Positions 19,961 through 45,161 of a stretch of 64,000 nt of DNA are shown here, one piece after another. A program made the position numbers and the translations under genes. The notes under the pieces were generated by a model. The model made no database searches. It was not told where the DNA came from and was given only the letters and a program-made list of their open reading frames with translations. Position 1 is the first letter of the stretch, and each line of letters begins with the position of its first letter. Source of the DNA: Mauremys mutica (lineage: Eukaryota > Chordata > Testudines > Geoemydidae); NCBI RefSeq assembly GCF_020497125.1, contig NW_025422963.1, positions 1-64,000 on the forward strand, in the 5' to 3' direction.

Positions 19961-21377
19961 GAGTGAAGAGCACATGTTCCATGATTTCATATGGCAGAGT
20001 TTTATGCTATAGGGAGCTTTCCCTGTGTGAATTTGACAGGTGAATCAACATAGAGACATATTGTGACCCTTCTCAGGGAGCTGAGGGCTGAGAGTTTCCT
20101 TGTTGCCACCTGCCACTAGGAAGAGGGAGTTTTGCATTTGGCAGCTGGATGTTAGTGACCAAACTCACCCACCCATCAGGCACTCAAGGACCCTCCTCTG
20201 AGCTACAGCAGCCACCCTAACCCCTGAGTTCCTTCAATGTGTCCCCCTCTGGGGTCCAGCCCGGGTCACCAGATACTCAGAGAAATCCCAGATTCTCTCT
20301 GCCCAAAGCAATGGTATATCCCAGGTTACTAGTTTTACTGTGGACCACTGCTACTGTATCTCACACAGCACTTGAGTATAGTTATCGAACAAGCAGAAAT
20401 TTACTTAACAACCGATAGAGATTTAAACAAACAAATGAGAGTGATGGAAACCAATTGTTACCAACTAAACAAAATCAGAAAATGCAACTTACACTTTTTA
20501 ATAGTTACCTTTCCTATGTAAGTAGAGTCTCACCTCACACTTCAGTCAATTTCACTGATTCCTAGTCCCTAGGAGCCACGGCCCTGCCTTTCATGAAGCA
20601 CCACTGGTCATTAGGAATCTCCTTGGTGAATGGACCCAGAGTGTTTTTCTCCACCCTGCTATGAACTGAATCAGTCTTTTGTCTTTATTCACAGAAAGGA
20701 CGATCTCCTCAGTCTCATGTTGTCCTTGTCACTTCCACAGGGTTTCGATGTCTATAATTTGTCTTTGATGGTTTTCTATTGGCTTTTCTGGGTTGGTGCA
20801 GAGGCTGACAATGGAGCAATACATCACATAACTGGCTAGCAAGGAACAGGTGCCAATTCCCTCCCACTTGAATGGGCCGTTCCCAACAAGACCTATGATT
20901 GGGGTGACTCACTTTCACAACAATACCATATGGGCATAATTTTCCATGTACTCACATTACTCCTTAACCATGCCTCGGACACACCTCTCGCAGTGATTCG
21001 GAGTATCAATAATTTATAAGCTTTCAGCAGAGATCTCACTGCTATGCTTCCTGGATAAATATCATAAAAGCAGTGTATTAGGTGTGGCGAGTTTGTCAGG
21101 TCTGACACAGGAGTTGCTTGTGAAGAACAGTGACCCCTTTGCCAATTGGCACCAATGAGCTTTTGTCACAGATGCACTGAGCTATACAGTCACCCCCTGA
21201 TAGAACAGAAAGGCCAGCACAAAAAACAGAGAGAGGAACAATAAGATACTAAAATGACAATGGCTGGAACTCTCCATTTCTCTCAGTCTTTGCATTCATG
21301 GGCACTCAGAGCTGTAGCTACAGTTGAGGAACCGGGTGATCGAACAGCTGGCTCAGCCCTCCATACGAGTAACTCAC
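19961..21377. other. Unassigned non-coding DNA
   Basis: About 1.4 kb without a recognisable gene or repeat. Confidence 0.4.
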
Positions 21378-21798
21378 TGTGGCAAATTCAGGCCAATTAG
21401 CTACCTGGAGAGGGGTAACAATTAGCCAGGAAGGCTTAGCCAGCAAAATAAGGTTCAGCTGGGGCAGGGGTTGGGAAGAAACTAATCAGGTTCAGCTGGC
21501 CCCAGTTGCTAGAGACCTTTTTAAACCCTCCCTGACAAGGAAGCCAGGGGGGAAGGAGGACGAGAGAAGCAGGGCAGCTGCCAGCAAGGAGGGACAGCTG
21601 AACTCTGAGACTCGCTGCAGGACGGAGGGCATTCTCCCCAGGGGGGGAAAGGAAACTAGAACTAGGAGGCTGGCTGAGAAGGAATCAGCCCGGCCTTGTG
21701 AGATTGAGAAGGGTTTTTTTTCCCTTGTGCCTAGCCTGTGCCTCTGAAGCTAGGACGGACTGAGCTAACAAGCAGAGGGGCAGGTATTTTGCCACACA
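21378..21798 (+). repeat. 5' LTR of the Gmr1-like element
   Basis: It is 421 bp, beginning TGTGGCAAATTC and ending TTTTGCCACACA. It matches the 3' LTR along its length by eye and contains an open 122-codon frame that is also kept in the 3' copy. Confidence 0.92.
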
Positions 21799-21816
21799 TG
21801 GTGTCAGGAGTGGGAT
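21799..21816 (+). other. Primer binding site, tRNA-Leu
   Basis: TGGTGTCAGGAGTGGGAT follows the 5' LTR directly. It is the exact complement of the 3' end of vertebrate tRNA-Leu(CAG) including CCA, 18 of 18 positions. Confidence 0.88.
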
Positions 21817-21895
21817 CGCCCAGTGAGTGAGGCTCCATGGCAAGCCGTAACTGGGCAGGGTGAAGACCACAAAAAAAAAAAAAAATTCTTCTAAA

Positions 21896-24800
21896 ATGGA
21901 GGATGTGCTGAAGGCACTGATGCAGGCCACTGCGGCCCAACAAGAGGCCACCCGAGTGCAGGTGGCTGCCCAGCGGGAGTCCGTACGGGTGCAACAGGAG
22001 ACCAACCAGCTGTTGATGAGCCAGGCAGCCCAAGATCGAGCAAACCTGACCGAGGTAGTGAATCAGTTGAAGGCCCTGACCACGATGATGCAGGGGGCCC
22101 AGGGGACCCGACCGCTACGGGCAAGCAACTACTTGCAGAAGATGATACCAGAGGACGATGTAGAGGCATATCTCCTTGCGTTCGAGAGGACGGCCCGGCG
22201 GGAGGCCTGGCCACAGGACCAGTGGGCCGGTCTGCTGGCTCCATTTCTATGCGGGGAGGCCCAGAAAGCCTACTTTGACATACCCGCGGAAGCAGCCATG
22301 GATTACTCTCGGCTGAAGGCGGAGATCCTGGCGAGGGCAGGCCTGACGCCTGCCATAAGGGCCCAGCGCTTCCACGAGTGGAAGTACCGGGAGGACAAAC
22401 CCCCGAGGTCCCAGCTATTCGATCTGATACACCTTGCTCGGAAGTGGCTCCGCCCCGAGGCCCATGGTCCGGAGAAGGTATTAGAACTACTGGTATTGGA
22501 CAGATACATGAGAGGGTTGCCGCTGGACATACGGGGGTGGGTCTGCCAAAACGACCCCTCCTCTTATGATGATCTGGTTGCTCTCGTGGAGAGACACTTG
22601 GCAGCCCAAGAACTATCTCAGACCCCCGGGGGAGGGAGGCGCCAATATCAGAGGCCAGCCTCTACGCCAAGGCCCCCGTTCGCCCTAGCCCCGGGCCGGA
22701 AAATGGAGGGGAGGCAGGAGGTGAAGGAACCACCGGCAGGCCCGGAAAGACTGGAGGACTGGGGAAGAAGGGCTCCGGGAATGCGTCCCGGCAGCCTGAA
22801 AAATAGGGGGCTGCCCAAGGGGGGATACCGATGTTATGCCTGTGGTGAACTAGGGCACATTGCTGCCCAATGCCCTAACCTTGGGGAGCCTATGCAGTGC
22901 GAACTAGGGGAAATAGGGGGACCGTGCGGGCTAATCAGTCTGGTCGGGGACACGATGGTCCCTCATAGATACACTCGGCCCGTTAAGCTGAACGGGATAG
23001 GGACCACAGCATTAATAGACTCAGGCAGTGCAATTACGCTGGTCTCTGGGAAGCTGGTCAAGCCGGGCCAACTATCCCAGGCCCCGCGCTCGGGAATATC
23101 CTGTGTACATGGGGATGTCGGCTACTACCCGACCGTCCCTGTATGCATTGAGGTGCTCGGAAACCCCACCGAGGTGACGGTAGGAGTCGTTCCGAAACTC
23201 CCTTACCCTGTCCTTATCGGACGGGACTTCCCGGGATTTGATGGCCTACTCCCCGGGAAAGAGGAGGAAGGGTGGGAGAACCCTGGGGGCCCAGGGGCGG
23301 CCCAGATGGGGGACCCTCTCCCCGCTTTCCACGAGTTTGGCCAGGACGTGTTCTCCCCACCGGGGAAGCCCAGGAAACCTCGGAGGGAACGGAGGGCCGA
23401 CAAAAGGAGGGGGACGAGGATCCTGACCCGGTACCTGACGCCTACATTGGTGGGGGAAAGAAGGGGCGCAGCTGACAGCGGGGCCAGGCCCGCCGACTCC
23501 AGCCCATTTGTTGGGCCGGGTTCCCCGAAGGCTATCTCTGAGGGAGAGGGGGAGGAGGACCCCCCCGAAATGGGGCCCATAGGGGCCGCACGTGGGACTT
23601 TTGGTCAGGATCAGGCCAATGATCCCCTATACCATAACATTTTTAAAGAAGTAGTCGAGGTGAACGGGGTCCCGGTGGAGGGAAGAGCTAAGGGACCAGG
23701 ACCGTATTACATGATTAAAAAGGATTTGCTGTATAGAGTAGTCCAGGTCCAAGAGCGAGTCATCGAACAACTCTTGGTCCCCCGGAAGCATCAAAGGGCG
23801 GTAATGGACCTCGCCCACAGTCATCTGTTCGGGGCCCATCTAGGGATGGATAAGACCCTCGACCGGGTTCTACAGAGGTTTTTTTGGCCTGGCATTTATG
23901 CAGCCGTCCGGCAGTATTGTTCCTCCTGTCCGGAGTGCCAACTACATGGGCCCCGACCATGCTTGCGGGCCCCTCTGGTCCCTCTACCAATCATTGCGAT
24001 CCCGTTCGAGCGTATAGCTATGGACATAGTGGGGCCACTAGAAAAGTCAGCCCGGGGCCATCGGTACATCCTAGTAGTATTGGATTATGCCACCCGATAC
24101 CCCGAGGCCATCCCCCTGCGGAATACCTTGTCCAAGTCCATAGCCAAAGAATTAGTCCCGATATTCTCCAGAGTAGGGATACCTAGGGAGATCCTGACAG
24201 ACCAAGGGACCCCCTTTGTTTCCAAGCTGATGAAGGACTTGTGCGACCTGCTCCACATACGGACCCTCCGAACGTCGGTCTACCACCCCCAGACCGATGG
24301 CCTCGTTGAGCGCTTTAACAAGACGTTGAAAAACATGTTGCGGAAGGTGATCAGCTGCGATGGAAAAGACTGGGACACCCTGCTACCATACGTGCTGTTT
24401 GCCGTCCGGGAAGTACCTCAGGCCTCCACGGGATTCTCCCCCTTCGAGCTGTTATATGGTCGGCACCCCAGGGGCATACTGGACCTGGCTAAAGAAGACT
24501 GGGAAGAGCAGCCAAACCCGGGGAGAAACATTGTGGAACATGTGCTACAAATGAGAGACCGAATCACCAGGGTCACCCCCCTAGTACGCGAACACATGGA
24601 GAAGGCCCAAGGGGCACAACGGACCTACTACAACCGTCAAGCAAAGGCCCGGAAGTTCCAGGTGGGGGACCGGGTGATGGTGCTCCTACCCACAGCAGAG
24701 AGCAAGCTCCTGGCCAGATGGCAGGGACCCTATGAGGTAATTGAGGCGGTAGGGGAAGTTAACTACAAGGTCCGGCAGCCAGGTCGCCGGAAGCTGGAGC

Positions 24801-26713
24801 AGATCTATCACATAAATCTGCTGAAACCCTGGCAGGATAGAGAAACCCTGGTAACGGGGTTGGGGGCGCCACCCCCTAAAGACGATCGGCCCAACCAGGT
24901 GGGAATATCCCGGGAGCTGACCCCAGAACAACGATTCGAGGCGGTCAGCCTGGTCGAACGCAACCAAGACGTGTTCTCGGAGAAGCCCGGTCGAACTACG
25001 GAAGTGCACCATCACATCTTCACAGAGCCCGGGGTGAAGGTGCACGTCAAGCCATACCGGATCCCGGAGGCCAAAAGAGAGGAAATTCGGAAAGAGGTCA
25101 GGAAGATGCTGGCCCTAGGGGTTATTGAAGAGTCTCATAGCCAGTGGTCCAGTCCCGTGGTTCTGGTGCCAAAGCCAGATGGCAGTATGAGGTTCTGCAA
25201 CGACTTCCGCAAGCTGAACGAGGTATCCCGGTTTGACGCCTACCCCTTACCCAGGATCGACGAACTGATCGACAGATTAGGAAAGGCCCGGTTCATGTCT
25301 ACCCTGGACCTTACCAAGGGCTATTGGCAGATCCCCCTGGCGAAGACCGACAAGGAGAAGACGGCCTTTGCAACCCCGGAAGGACTATATCAATACACCG
25401 TTCTTCCCTTTGGATTACATGGGGCCCCCGCTACCTTCCAGCGGCTAATGGATAAGCTGTTACGGACCCATAGGGAGTACGCTGCTGCCTATCTTGATGA
25501 TGTCATCATATATAGCCCCGACTGGGAGACGCATCTTGGAAAGGTAGAGGCAGTATTAGATACCCTGAGAAGGGCCGGGCTGACCGCGAACCCCTCCAAG
25601 TGTTCGATCGGGTTAGCTGAAGCCAAATACCTGGGGTATGTAGTGGGGAGGGGCGTGGTGAGGCCCCAGCTCAACAAGCTAGACGCCATATTGAAGTGGC
25701 CCCGGCCACTGCGGAAGAAGCAGGTCCGAGCGTTCCTGGGACTCGTGGGGTACTATAGGCGGTTCATTCCCCACTTTGCCACCAGGGCATGCCCCTTAAC
25801 GGACCTGACCAGGGCTCGGGGCCCGGACATAGTGAAATGGTCTGCTGCGGCCGAAGCCGCTTTTGTGGATCTACGAACGGCCCTCTGCACAGACCCTGTC
25901 CTAGTAGCCCCAGACTGGGGGCAGGAGTTCGTCCTCCAGACGGACGCCTCGGAAGTAGGCCTGGGGGCAGTGCTTTCCCAAATGGTCGGAGATGACGAAC
26001 ACCCCGTCCTCTACCTCAGTAGAAAGCTCCTGCCTAGAGAACGGAAGTACGCCATCGTGGAGAAGGAATGTCTGGCGGTAAAGTGGGCCGTAGAAAGCCT
26101 CCGCTATTATTTACTGGGACGGAGATTTGCCCTAGTCACGGACCATGCCCCGTTGCAATGGATGCACCAGAACAAGGACAAGAACGCACGAGTGACGAGA
26201 TGGTTCCTGTCGCTTCAGCCCTTCCACTTCACGGTTCGGCACCGGTCCGGGTCTCAACATGGCAATGCGGATGGCCTGTCAAGGGTACATTGTTTTCCGG
26301 CCCAAGTGGCCCAACCCCGTAGTGTTGAGCGGGGGGGGGGATATGTGGCAAATTCAGGCCAATTAGCTACCTGGAGAGGGGTAACAATTAGCCAGGAAGG
26401 CTTAGCCAGCAAAATAAGGTTCAGCTGGGGCAGGGGTTGGGAAGAAACTAATCAGGTTCAGCTGGCCCCAGTTGCTAGAGACCTTTTTAAACCCTCCCTG
26501 ACAAGGAAGCCAGGGGGGAAGGAGGACGAGAGAAGCAGGGCAGCTGCCAGCAAGGAGGGACAGCTGAACTCTGAGACTCGCTGCAGGACGGAGGGCATTC
26601 TCCCCAGGGGGGGAAAGGAAACTAGAACTAGGAGGCTGGCTGAGAAGGAATCAGCCCGGCCTTGTGAGATTGAGAAGGGTTTTTTTTCCCTTGTGCCTAG
26701 CCTGTGCCTCTGA
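21896..26713 (+). CDS. Gag-Pol polyprotein of the Gmr1-like retrotransposon
   Basis: The frame encodes 1,605 residues from the ATG at 21,896 (context AAAATGG); upstream codons in this frame lack an ATG. Residues 1-70 look helical and Gln-rich, likely coiled coil. Residues 88-238 are SCAN-like capsid. The CCHC knuckle uses C313, C316, H321 and C326. The protease motif DSG is at 375-377. The integrase has zinc ligands H643, H648, C675 and C678 and catalytic D710, D769 and E805 with the exact DX35E spacing, followed by a GPY/F module. RT has YLDD at 1199-1202. RNase H has D1350, E1389 or E1391, and D1416. The frame is not closed before the 3' LTR: residues 1484-1605 are translated from it, with the stop at 26,711-26,713. 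All key residues are present, so the protein looks competent. There is no envelope gene. Confidence 0.93.
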   Translation: MEDVLKALMQATAAQQEATRVQVAAQRESVRVQQETNQLLMSQAAQDRANLTEVVNQLKALTTMMQGAQGTRPLRASNYLQKMIPEDDVEAYLLAFERTARREAWPQDQWAGLLAPFLCGEAQKAYFDIPAEAAMDYSRLKAEILARAGLTPAIRAQRFHEWKYREDKPPRSQLFDLIHLARKWLRPEAHGPEKVLELLVLDRYMRGLPLDIRGWVCQNDPSSYDDLVALVERHLAAQELSQTPGGGRRQYQRPASTPRPPFALAPGRKMEGRQEVKEPPAGPERLEDWGRRAPGMRPGSLKNRGLPKGGYRCYACGELGHIAAQCPNLGEPMQCELGEIGGPCGLISLVGDTMVPHRYTRPVKLNGIGTTALIDSGSAITLVSGKLVKPGQLSQAPRSGISCVHGDVGYYPTVPVCIEVLGNPTEVTVGVVPKLPYPVLIGRDFPGFDGLLPGKEEEGWENPGGPGAAQMGDPLPAFHEFGQDVFSPPGKPRKPRRERRADKRRGTRILTRYLTPTLVGERRGAADSGARPADSSPFVGPGSPKAISEGEGEEDPPEMGPIGAARGTFGQDQANDPLYHNIFKEVVEVNGVPVEGRAKGPGPYYMIKKDLLYRVVQVQERVIEQLLVPRKHQRAVMDLAHSHLFGAHLGMDKTLDRVLQRFFWPGIYAAVRQYCSSCPECQLHGPRPCLRAPLVPLPIIAIPFERIAMDIVGPLEKSARGHRYILVVLDYATRYPEAIPLRNTLSKSIAKELVPIFSRVGIPREILTDQGTPFVSKLMKDLCDLLHIRTLRTSVYHPQTDGLVERFNKTLKNMLRKVISCDGKDWDTLLPYVLFAVREVPQASTGFSPFELLYGRHPRGILDLAKEDWEEQPNPGRNIVEHVLQMRDRITRVTPLVREHMEKAQGAQRTYYNRQAKARKFQVGDRVMVLLPTAESKLLARWQGPYEVIEAVGEVNYKVRQPGRRKLEQIYHINLLKPWQDRETLVTGLGAPPPKDDRPNQVGISRELTPEQRFEAVSLVERNQDVFSEKPGRTTEVHHHIFTEPGVKVHVKPYRIPEAKREEIRKEVRKMLALGVIEESHSQWSSPVVLVPKPDGSMRFCNDFRKLNEVSRFDAYPLPRIDELIDRLGKARFMSTLDLTKGYWQIPLAKTDKEKTAFATPEGLYQYTVLPFGLHGAPATFQRLMDKLLRTHREYAAAYLDDVIIYSPDWETHLGKVEAVLDTLRRAGLTANPSKCSIGLAEAKYLGYVVGRGVVRPQLNKLDAILKWPRPLRKKQVRAFLGLVGYYRRFIPHFATRACPLTDLTRARGPDIVKWSAAAEAAFVDLRTALCTDPVLVAPDWGQEFVLQTDASEVGLGAVLSQMVGDDEHPVLYLSRKLLPRERKYAIVEKECLAVKWAVESLRYYLLGRRFALVTDHAPLQWMHQNKDKNARVTRWFLSLQPFHFTVRHRSGSQHGNADGLSRVHCFPAQVAQPRSVERGGGYVANSGQLATWRGVTISQEGLASKIRFSWGRGWEETNQVQLAPVARDLFKPSLTRKPGGKEDERSRAAASKEGQLNSETRCRTEGILPRGGKETRTRRLAEKESARPCEIEKGFFSLVPSLCL
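26329..26343 (+). other. Polypurine tract of the Gmr1-like element
   Basis: A purine run, GAGCGGGGGGGGG and ATA, lies directly before the 3' LTR. It would prime plus-strand synthesis. The coding frame runs through it. Confidence 0.75.
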
Positions 26714-26764
26714 AGCTAGGACGGACTGAGCTAACAAGCAGAGGGGCAGGTATTTTGCCACACA
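26344..26764 (+). repeat. 3' LTR of the Gmr1-like element
   Basis: It is 421 bp with the same start and end as the 5' copy. I found no difference by eye. A CA microsatellite abuts the end, so the exact right border may be off by a few bases. Confidence 0.92.
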
Positions 26765-26807
26765 CACACACATAGGGAGATGGGTCAAAATTGGAATTGA
26801 TGTTAAG

Positions 26808-27000
26808 GCTGTGTCTACACTTCGAACACTGGAAATATTCTTCTGACAACCTAACACTGTCTACACTGGGGCTCAGGTCACATTAACTACTTCTCTCAGT
26901 GCAGAGGACTTTTCACACCCCTGAGAGATGTGGCTCTGCCAACAGAGCTTTTCTACATCGACCAGCCTTTAGCTGGCTTATTGACCTGAAAGGCAATGGA
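26808..27000 (+). mobile_element. Short MITE, Harbinger-like
   Basis: It begins GGCTGTGTCTACACTTCGAA and contains ACACTGTCTACACTGGGGC, both of the CTACACT type that marks these elements in turtles. The right end is uncertain. Confidence 0.45.
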
Positions 27001-27794
27001 TTTCGGTCTTATTCTTTATATTGATGGTTGATGAGTGCAGCTGTCCTACCTGCTGGACACATCCTGTGACAGATGTCAGGCCTTTCCTTTGCAAATTAGA
27101 GAAGTGGGGAAGACAGTGACCCTTACAGTCTAAGTGGGTAAAAACTTATACAACTTGTCACCTCGAGTAGCTTTCCTTTGAATAGAAATTGACTTAGAAA
27201 CTAAACAAAATAAATTCTATTTGAAAACACAAAATACTAAAATCTATACTGGGCCAATATCCTCTTATACACACTTTCTCTCACACATTCTCCCACCCCA
27301 ACCTTTGGAGTGAGGTTTTCTACCAGAACTCTTTATATTACAATGGGTAAATTAAATCAAATTAACTATTCAAGATTAGCCACCATTTCCTGTATGACTA
27401 ACAAAACAAAACAAAAAAAACCAACTTTCAGTTTTCCAAAATACTTCAGATTATCACACATTTAGTCTCTTCTTCTTTAACCAATAACTTCACCAATAAT
27501 TTCATTTTAATAGATGATAAAAACATATTCAAAGATCACAAATTCTTATCATATAAGTTAGTTTTCTTCTAATGCCCATTGCCAACAACTGAACCTTGGC
27601 TCAAGTTGTGGTTTGTCCCAACCACTTCTGTGAGTTCATATATCTCAGGATCTTCTGCAGTATGTGTTGGTGGAAGGGGTCTCCTATGTGGGAATCTTTG
27701 CATCATGAGGAAAAATACCTCTCGTGTCACACTTTTAATCTTTCAAAGTGAGAGAAGATAGAGAAGTGATGTAAATGCATAACACACAAGAGAG
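27001..27794. other. Unassigned AT-rich DNA
   Basis: No gene or known repeat recognised. Confidence 0.4.
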
Positions 27795-28092
27795 AACTGT
27801 CTGGTCTGCACTAAAGACATTTATCGGTTAACTATATTACTCCGATGTGTGAAAAATCCACACCACTGAGCAATGTAGTTACACAGCCCTAACCCCCTGT
27901 GTAGATAGCGATACATCAGCAGCAGAACTTCTCCTGCCAAAAGAGCCACTGCCGCTTGCGAGGGTTGGACTAATCAAGTCCGATGGGAGAAATCTCTCCC
28001 ATTGGCTGAAAGCGTCTGTAATAGCAGCGCTACAGCAGCGCAGCTACATTGGTGCAGCTGCACCAACATCAGCTTTATTGTGTAGCCACAGC
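27795..28092. mobile_element. Short MITE
   Basis: It opens ACTGTCTGGTCTGCACTAAA and ends TTTATTGTGTAGCCACAGC, which are roughly inverted. It contains the inverted pair GCAGCGCTACAGCAGCGC and GGTGCAGCTGCACC. It is similar in style to 59,535-59,775. No coding capacity. Confidence 0.45.
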
Positions 28093-30273
28093 ATCAGACA
28101 CAAAACCATAGAATCAGAACTCAACATGCGAGTATCCGGAAGTCTGAAATTGGAGCCTGATACATTCATTGCCTCATTGGTTACCATCATTTCTACAGCC
28201 TTGAAGTCCTTGTTACCCAATCAGGGAGCCAGTTTGGGATCCATGGGGAAGGAATGTCCTTTGAAGCACTCTCTCTTTGGATCCAAATGGTAAAGGATGA
28301 TTGTTCTCAATGTAACCTGGCATCCTTTGGAACTGTAATCAGTGACACTGAACTAGGAAATGGAGTTGTACAAACAATTTTCCTTGGATCACTGGTCACC
28401 ATAGCTTCCTTTACTGGGGTGGAAACCAAGAACTGGGTGTGGACTCTTTCAGCCCCAGCTCTTTCCAAATCCTTGGTCTTGGTTAGGGTAAATTTACACT
28501 TCTCCGAAGTAGAATCCTTTACAAAACCACTCCAAATCTCAGCAGTGTTAGTGAGGCTTACCAAAACATGGAGGCTTACCAAAACATGCCCAGCTTTTCT
28601 TTAATTTGGTGGCACAGTTCCAGGCAAGGGACTGGATACAGGGCTGGATCACAATCTTCATTAGTGTCCAGAGTTGGAGTTTCTATTCAAAAATAGCTAT
28701 TTTTCTGCAGCTATTAGATTTCCAAAACTGATTTGATTCGATATACATTTTTAGCACCTACAAAGGATAAATTCAACAAAACTCCACTTCTATTTCCTCA
28801 ACATCTGCATCATGAAGGGCAGCATCTCCGATACAATAAGATTAGCTAGGAAAGAACTTCTGTAGGGCCTGGGTTACAAAGGCTTTGGAAGCAAATACCT
28901 GGGCATTGTGCCTAGTTCAAAAATCACTTAGCATGGAATTTTCTCCCCAAAACATCTGGGACAATATTGACTTAAACAATTGAACTACACTGTGATCATA
29001 TGCACTTCCTTCAGTTAGTTGGGGTTCTGCTGTTGTTCACCATTTCTGAGTAGAGATTTTAAATCACTGCTGTTTCTTTGTTAGCCTGTCCAGTAAATTG
29101 GAGAGTTCTCTAATGCTGACAGAACTGCACCTCAACCTTCTCCATGACATCATGCAGGGATGGGGAAAAAGCAAAGCTGAAGTGAGAAATGGTGACTTTA
29201 GCAAATAGTCATTTGTCTTAAATTCTCCAGTAAATCTGCGCTACATCCTATCAAACTGAACTACTATCCAACTGAATGACCAAACAGCCTTCAGGAAAGA
29301 TAGAAACCCACATCACAGAGAGCTAGAATACACGGCAATGAAAGTGTGAAGTGAAATTCCAGAGCAGGTTACATCTGATTATTCAGAATCAGGACAAGAG
29401 ATTCTCCCATCACATTCTCCTCTGATCCATTCAAACATACTTCACTCAGCACTGTCTCAATAGCCAGTTATGTTATTTACAAAATTTTTAGTATCCGAGC
29501 TTTACCATAATGGGAGACAAAACCACTCACCTTGCCAGAAGTGGCTTTACCAATAGATGGAACCTGGGATTTAAACTCCCAATGAGCACACTGTGTTTGG
29601 GATCCATTTGAATTCCCCTTCCAGGTCTCTGACACTTTCATCTCCAGTCATAGCGACTCTGATATGAGATTAAAGAAGTCAAAGCATCATCTCCAAGCAC
29701 AGACAGCTGAGAACTGTTCCTCACAGGACACTTTGAGAAGTGGATGGATAGAATGTGATGATGATAACCTCTGCATGGCTCAGACAAAAGGTAACAGTTC
29801 TGCAGTGATGGGGAAGGAGGGAATCTCTGAGTCTCCCCATCTCCTTCCAGTGTCACAGAGGCTGAAATTACACTTTTTTTTCCTGCCCCTGCTCCTCTTC
29901 ATTTAACTATAATTTGAAAAATTCCCATTATATCTGCTCTTCAGCACAACCCAGAGCAACGTGAGAACAAGCGGCAATGATACAATCTGTATCACTGGTG
30001 ACTAACAATAACTTTGAAATAGGAAGAATAGTATAAATGTGATGCTCCCTGGTTCCTGATAGGAAGGGCACACTAGAATTACTCATGGGATAATGGAGTT
30101 GATAGAAAGGACAAATGGGTCCACCTCAAAACAGGGCAAACTGCAAAAGGCAAAAATGGGCCCCTCATCTGGTCAAACTGAGGGATAACCATGCTGCAAA
30201 CAGTTCAAACAGCTTTAAAAGTTACTATGTGGGAATCAGGAAAATTATTACAGAAAAAAAAGTATTGATAGCC
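28093..30273. other. Unassigned non-coding DNA (3' flank of the zinc-finger gene)
   Basis: About 2.2 kb without a recognisable gene. It lies downstream of the zinc-finger stop codon and probably includes its 3' UTR. On the minus strand I did not identify a convincing polyadenylation site. Confidence 0.4.
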
Positions 30274-43045
<12,772 letters not shown>

Positions 43046-44600
43046 CTGGGAGGGTGAGAAGGGCAGTTGTGGGGGTTACAGAACAGGCTTTAGTTAATTT
43101 CACAGGACGATTCCCCCAGGCCCTTTCCCTGCAGACAGACATCCTAGATTCTGCCATCCTGGGAAAATGCTCAATCTCTGTATTACAGTGTGGAGCTGGC
43201 CCCTCCTGCCAGGCTCAGCCCACAGAGAGATTTTTAACCTTCCTTCTCCCTCCCCCAATCGGATAACAAAGTCTCTGAACACAAGGCTAGAAAAGAGCAG
43301 AACCAAAGGAGTCACTGTGGGGGATTCCCTCGGACACTGACCCCCCGGCAGTCACACCCCAGCAGGGGGAATATGGAGTCAAGAACCAGCTTTTCCTCTG
43401 TCTGATCCTTTTCTTGATCACTGGAAAGTGGTTCTGCCCAGGGATGCTGCAATACATGTGTCTGGGTGGACTAGAGAGCTGGAAATCACTCCCCCCACTC
43501 ATTTCTCCCACTGCCCCTTTCAGTCTCTCCTTCCCCTGTTCTCTCTCCCTGTCCCTCTGGCTGGGAAAGTCCCATTCCTGGGGGCTTTGCTCTCCCATGG
43601 CTGGATTTGCTCCTGGCAATTGCTAATGGGAGGAGAGGCTGTTTGTGCAGAGTCACTTTCTTGCCAGTCCCCAGCACTTTCCCAGAGGACTTTCAGTTAC
43701 CTGGAGTCCGTGGTAGAATTTGTATTAACAGGGCCCAGGGCTGCCCCAAGGGGCTAGGACCAGCTGGAGAAAGTCATCCCCTGGGCCGGGCAGAGAAGCA
43801 GCTTTAATTAAGGTCACATCACAGCACAGAGCCCCGCTGGGGGAGCAGCAGCTGCTAAGCCTGGTCTCCCAGATCACAATGGAGGCTGCAGCATCTGACC
43901 CAGGAAGCTGAACCCCAATATCCCGGGCAGAGAGGGACAGAGCGTTTGAGCAGCTTCCCTCCTTTAGCTCTCTGGGGAGAGCAGCTAATGAGAGCCCCTC
44001 CTCACAGGGAGAATTGCTGATCTCATTTGCCCCACTGTCCATCTGGAGTCACTCCTTGTCTTTCCATGCAGTGACTCTGGATTAACAATGGTCTCAATGA
44101 AACCAGATTTCAGAATGAATGAGTCCAGAACGCTGTGGAAGAGACCATTGTGTGGCATTTCTAGCCCCCTTCCCACCCCCAAGATCTAGGACAAGGACTG
44201 GGGGGAGGGGGGGGGGAAGGCAGCATGAATATTCCCTGCGGGACCAGAAGTTCCTGCAGTTTTCAAGAGGGGAGAAATGAAAAATCTGTGATTTCACCTG
44301 ACAGTATTTGACAAGTGGATAGAAAGTTACCAGGGTGAGTGGGTCTGGCTGGGGGCTGCCTGGCCGAGCTTGGAGCCAGGATTGTGGCACAAACTGATCA
44401 AGGAGCAGGATCAGGGTTAGTAGCAGCCCCCAGACACCCCCCAGTACCCAGAGCCCAGACCCCACAGCCGGGGCCCCAGACACCCCCACAGCCCCAGCCA
44501 GGGTCCTGCCAGATCTTCCCTGGCCCCCAGTCCCCAGAGTCCCTGGCCAGGGGCCCCAGACACCCCCAGAGCCCCCCCAGCCGCAGGGAGAGCTGGACAC
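43046..44600. other. Intron 1 and upstream region of the zinc-finger gene
   Basis: A 110-codon minus-strand frame (43,287-43,619) has a colinear partner in the other arm (48,327-48,659). A near-identical block, 43,810-44,180, is discussed in the findings. No known domain. Confidence 0.5.
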
Positions 44601-45129
44601 TGGGGAAGGGGAGAGAAAATGGGGCACAATCGGGGGGGGGGGACAGGGAACTTCTCAGGGGTTGGGGGAGGGGGGGGTCACCCTGGGGGCTGCTCGTGGC
44701 TCTCTAGGGAGAAAGGGGGCAGGGCGGGGGGGGACGGGGGGTCCCCAGGGGGGGGCAGCGGTAAATCCGAGGGGGTCTCAGCCCCCCCCTTTCTCTCCCC
44801 GCTCCTCGGGGGTCACCGGATCCCCCCCCCCGGCCATGTCCAGGCTGCACCGACACTTCCCCCCCCCCGCCCCCGGGACCCCCACTGCGAGATGCCGGGT
44901 CCCCCCCCGGACACTGGGGCGGAGTCACCGCCCGGCCCCGCCCCCGCCCCCGCCCCCGGGCCGGGCACGGGGGGGTTAATGAAGGTCTCTCCCGCCGCGA
45001 TCTGCGCATGCCCAGAGCCCCAGCGGCACAAACCTTCTCCGGCCGGGGAGAGGCTCCAACGGCCCCGCACGAGCCAGGCAGAACCGCAGCGCCCCGCGCG
45101 CGTTCGCGCTCCGTCTTCGCCTCCCTCGC

Positions 45130-45143
45130 TGACGTCACTTCCG
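45130..45143 (+). promoter_or_regulatory. CRE and ETS composite site
   Basis: TGACGTCA (45,130-45,137) overlaps CACTTCCGC, a perfect CREB/ATF palindrome followed by an ETS core. This pairing is common in CpG-island promoters. Confidence 0.65.
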
Positions 45144-45161
45144 CTCCAGGGAGAGTCCGGA

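Larger units (their letters stand above)
21378..26764 (+). mobile_element. Gmr1-like Ty3/Gypsy LTR retrotransposon, apparently complete
   Basis: This 5,387-bp element has two 421-bp LTRs that look identical by eye, a primer binding site matching tRNA-Leu, a polypurine tract and one uninterrupted gag-pol frame. The domain order is gag, CCHC knuckle, protease, integrase, reverse transcriptase, RNase H. Integrase before RT is unusual in Ty3/Gypsy and is the hallmark of the Gmr1 group. The gag contains a SCAN-like region; published work derives vertebrate SCAN domains from Gmr1-like gag. No clear target duplication is seen: the bases before it are CTCAC, and a short CA repeat follows. Nothing obvious is broken. 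Confidence 0.92.

Noticed and set aside
21364..21377. Target duplication for the Gmr1-like element
   Set aside because: CTCAC on the left and CACAC on the right differ, and a CA microsatellite adjoins the right end, so no duplication can be claimed.
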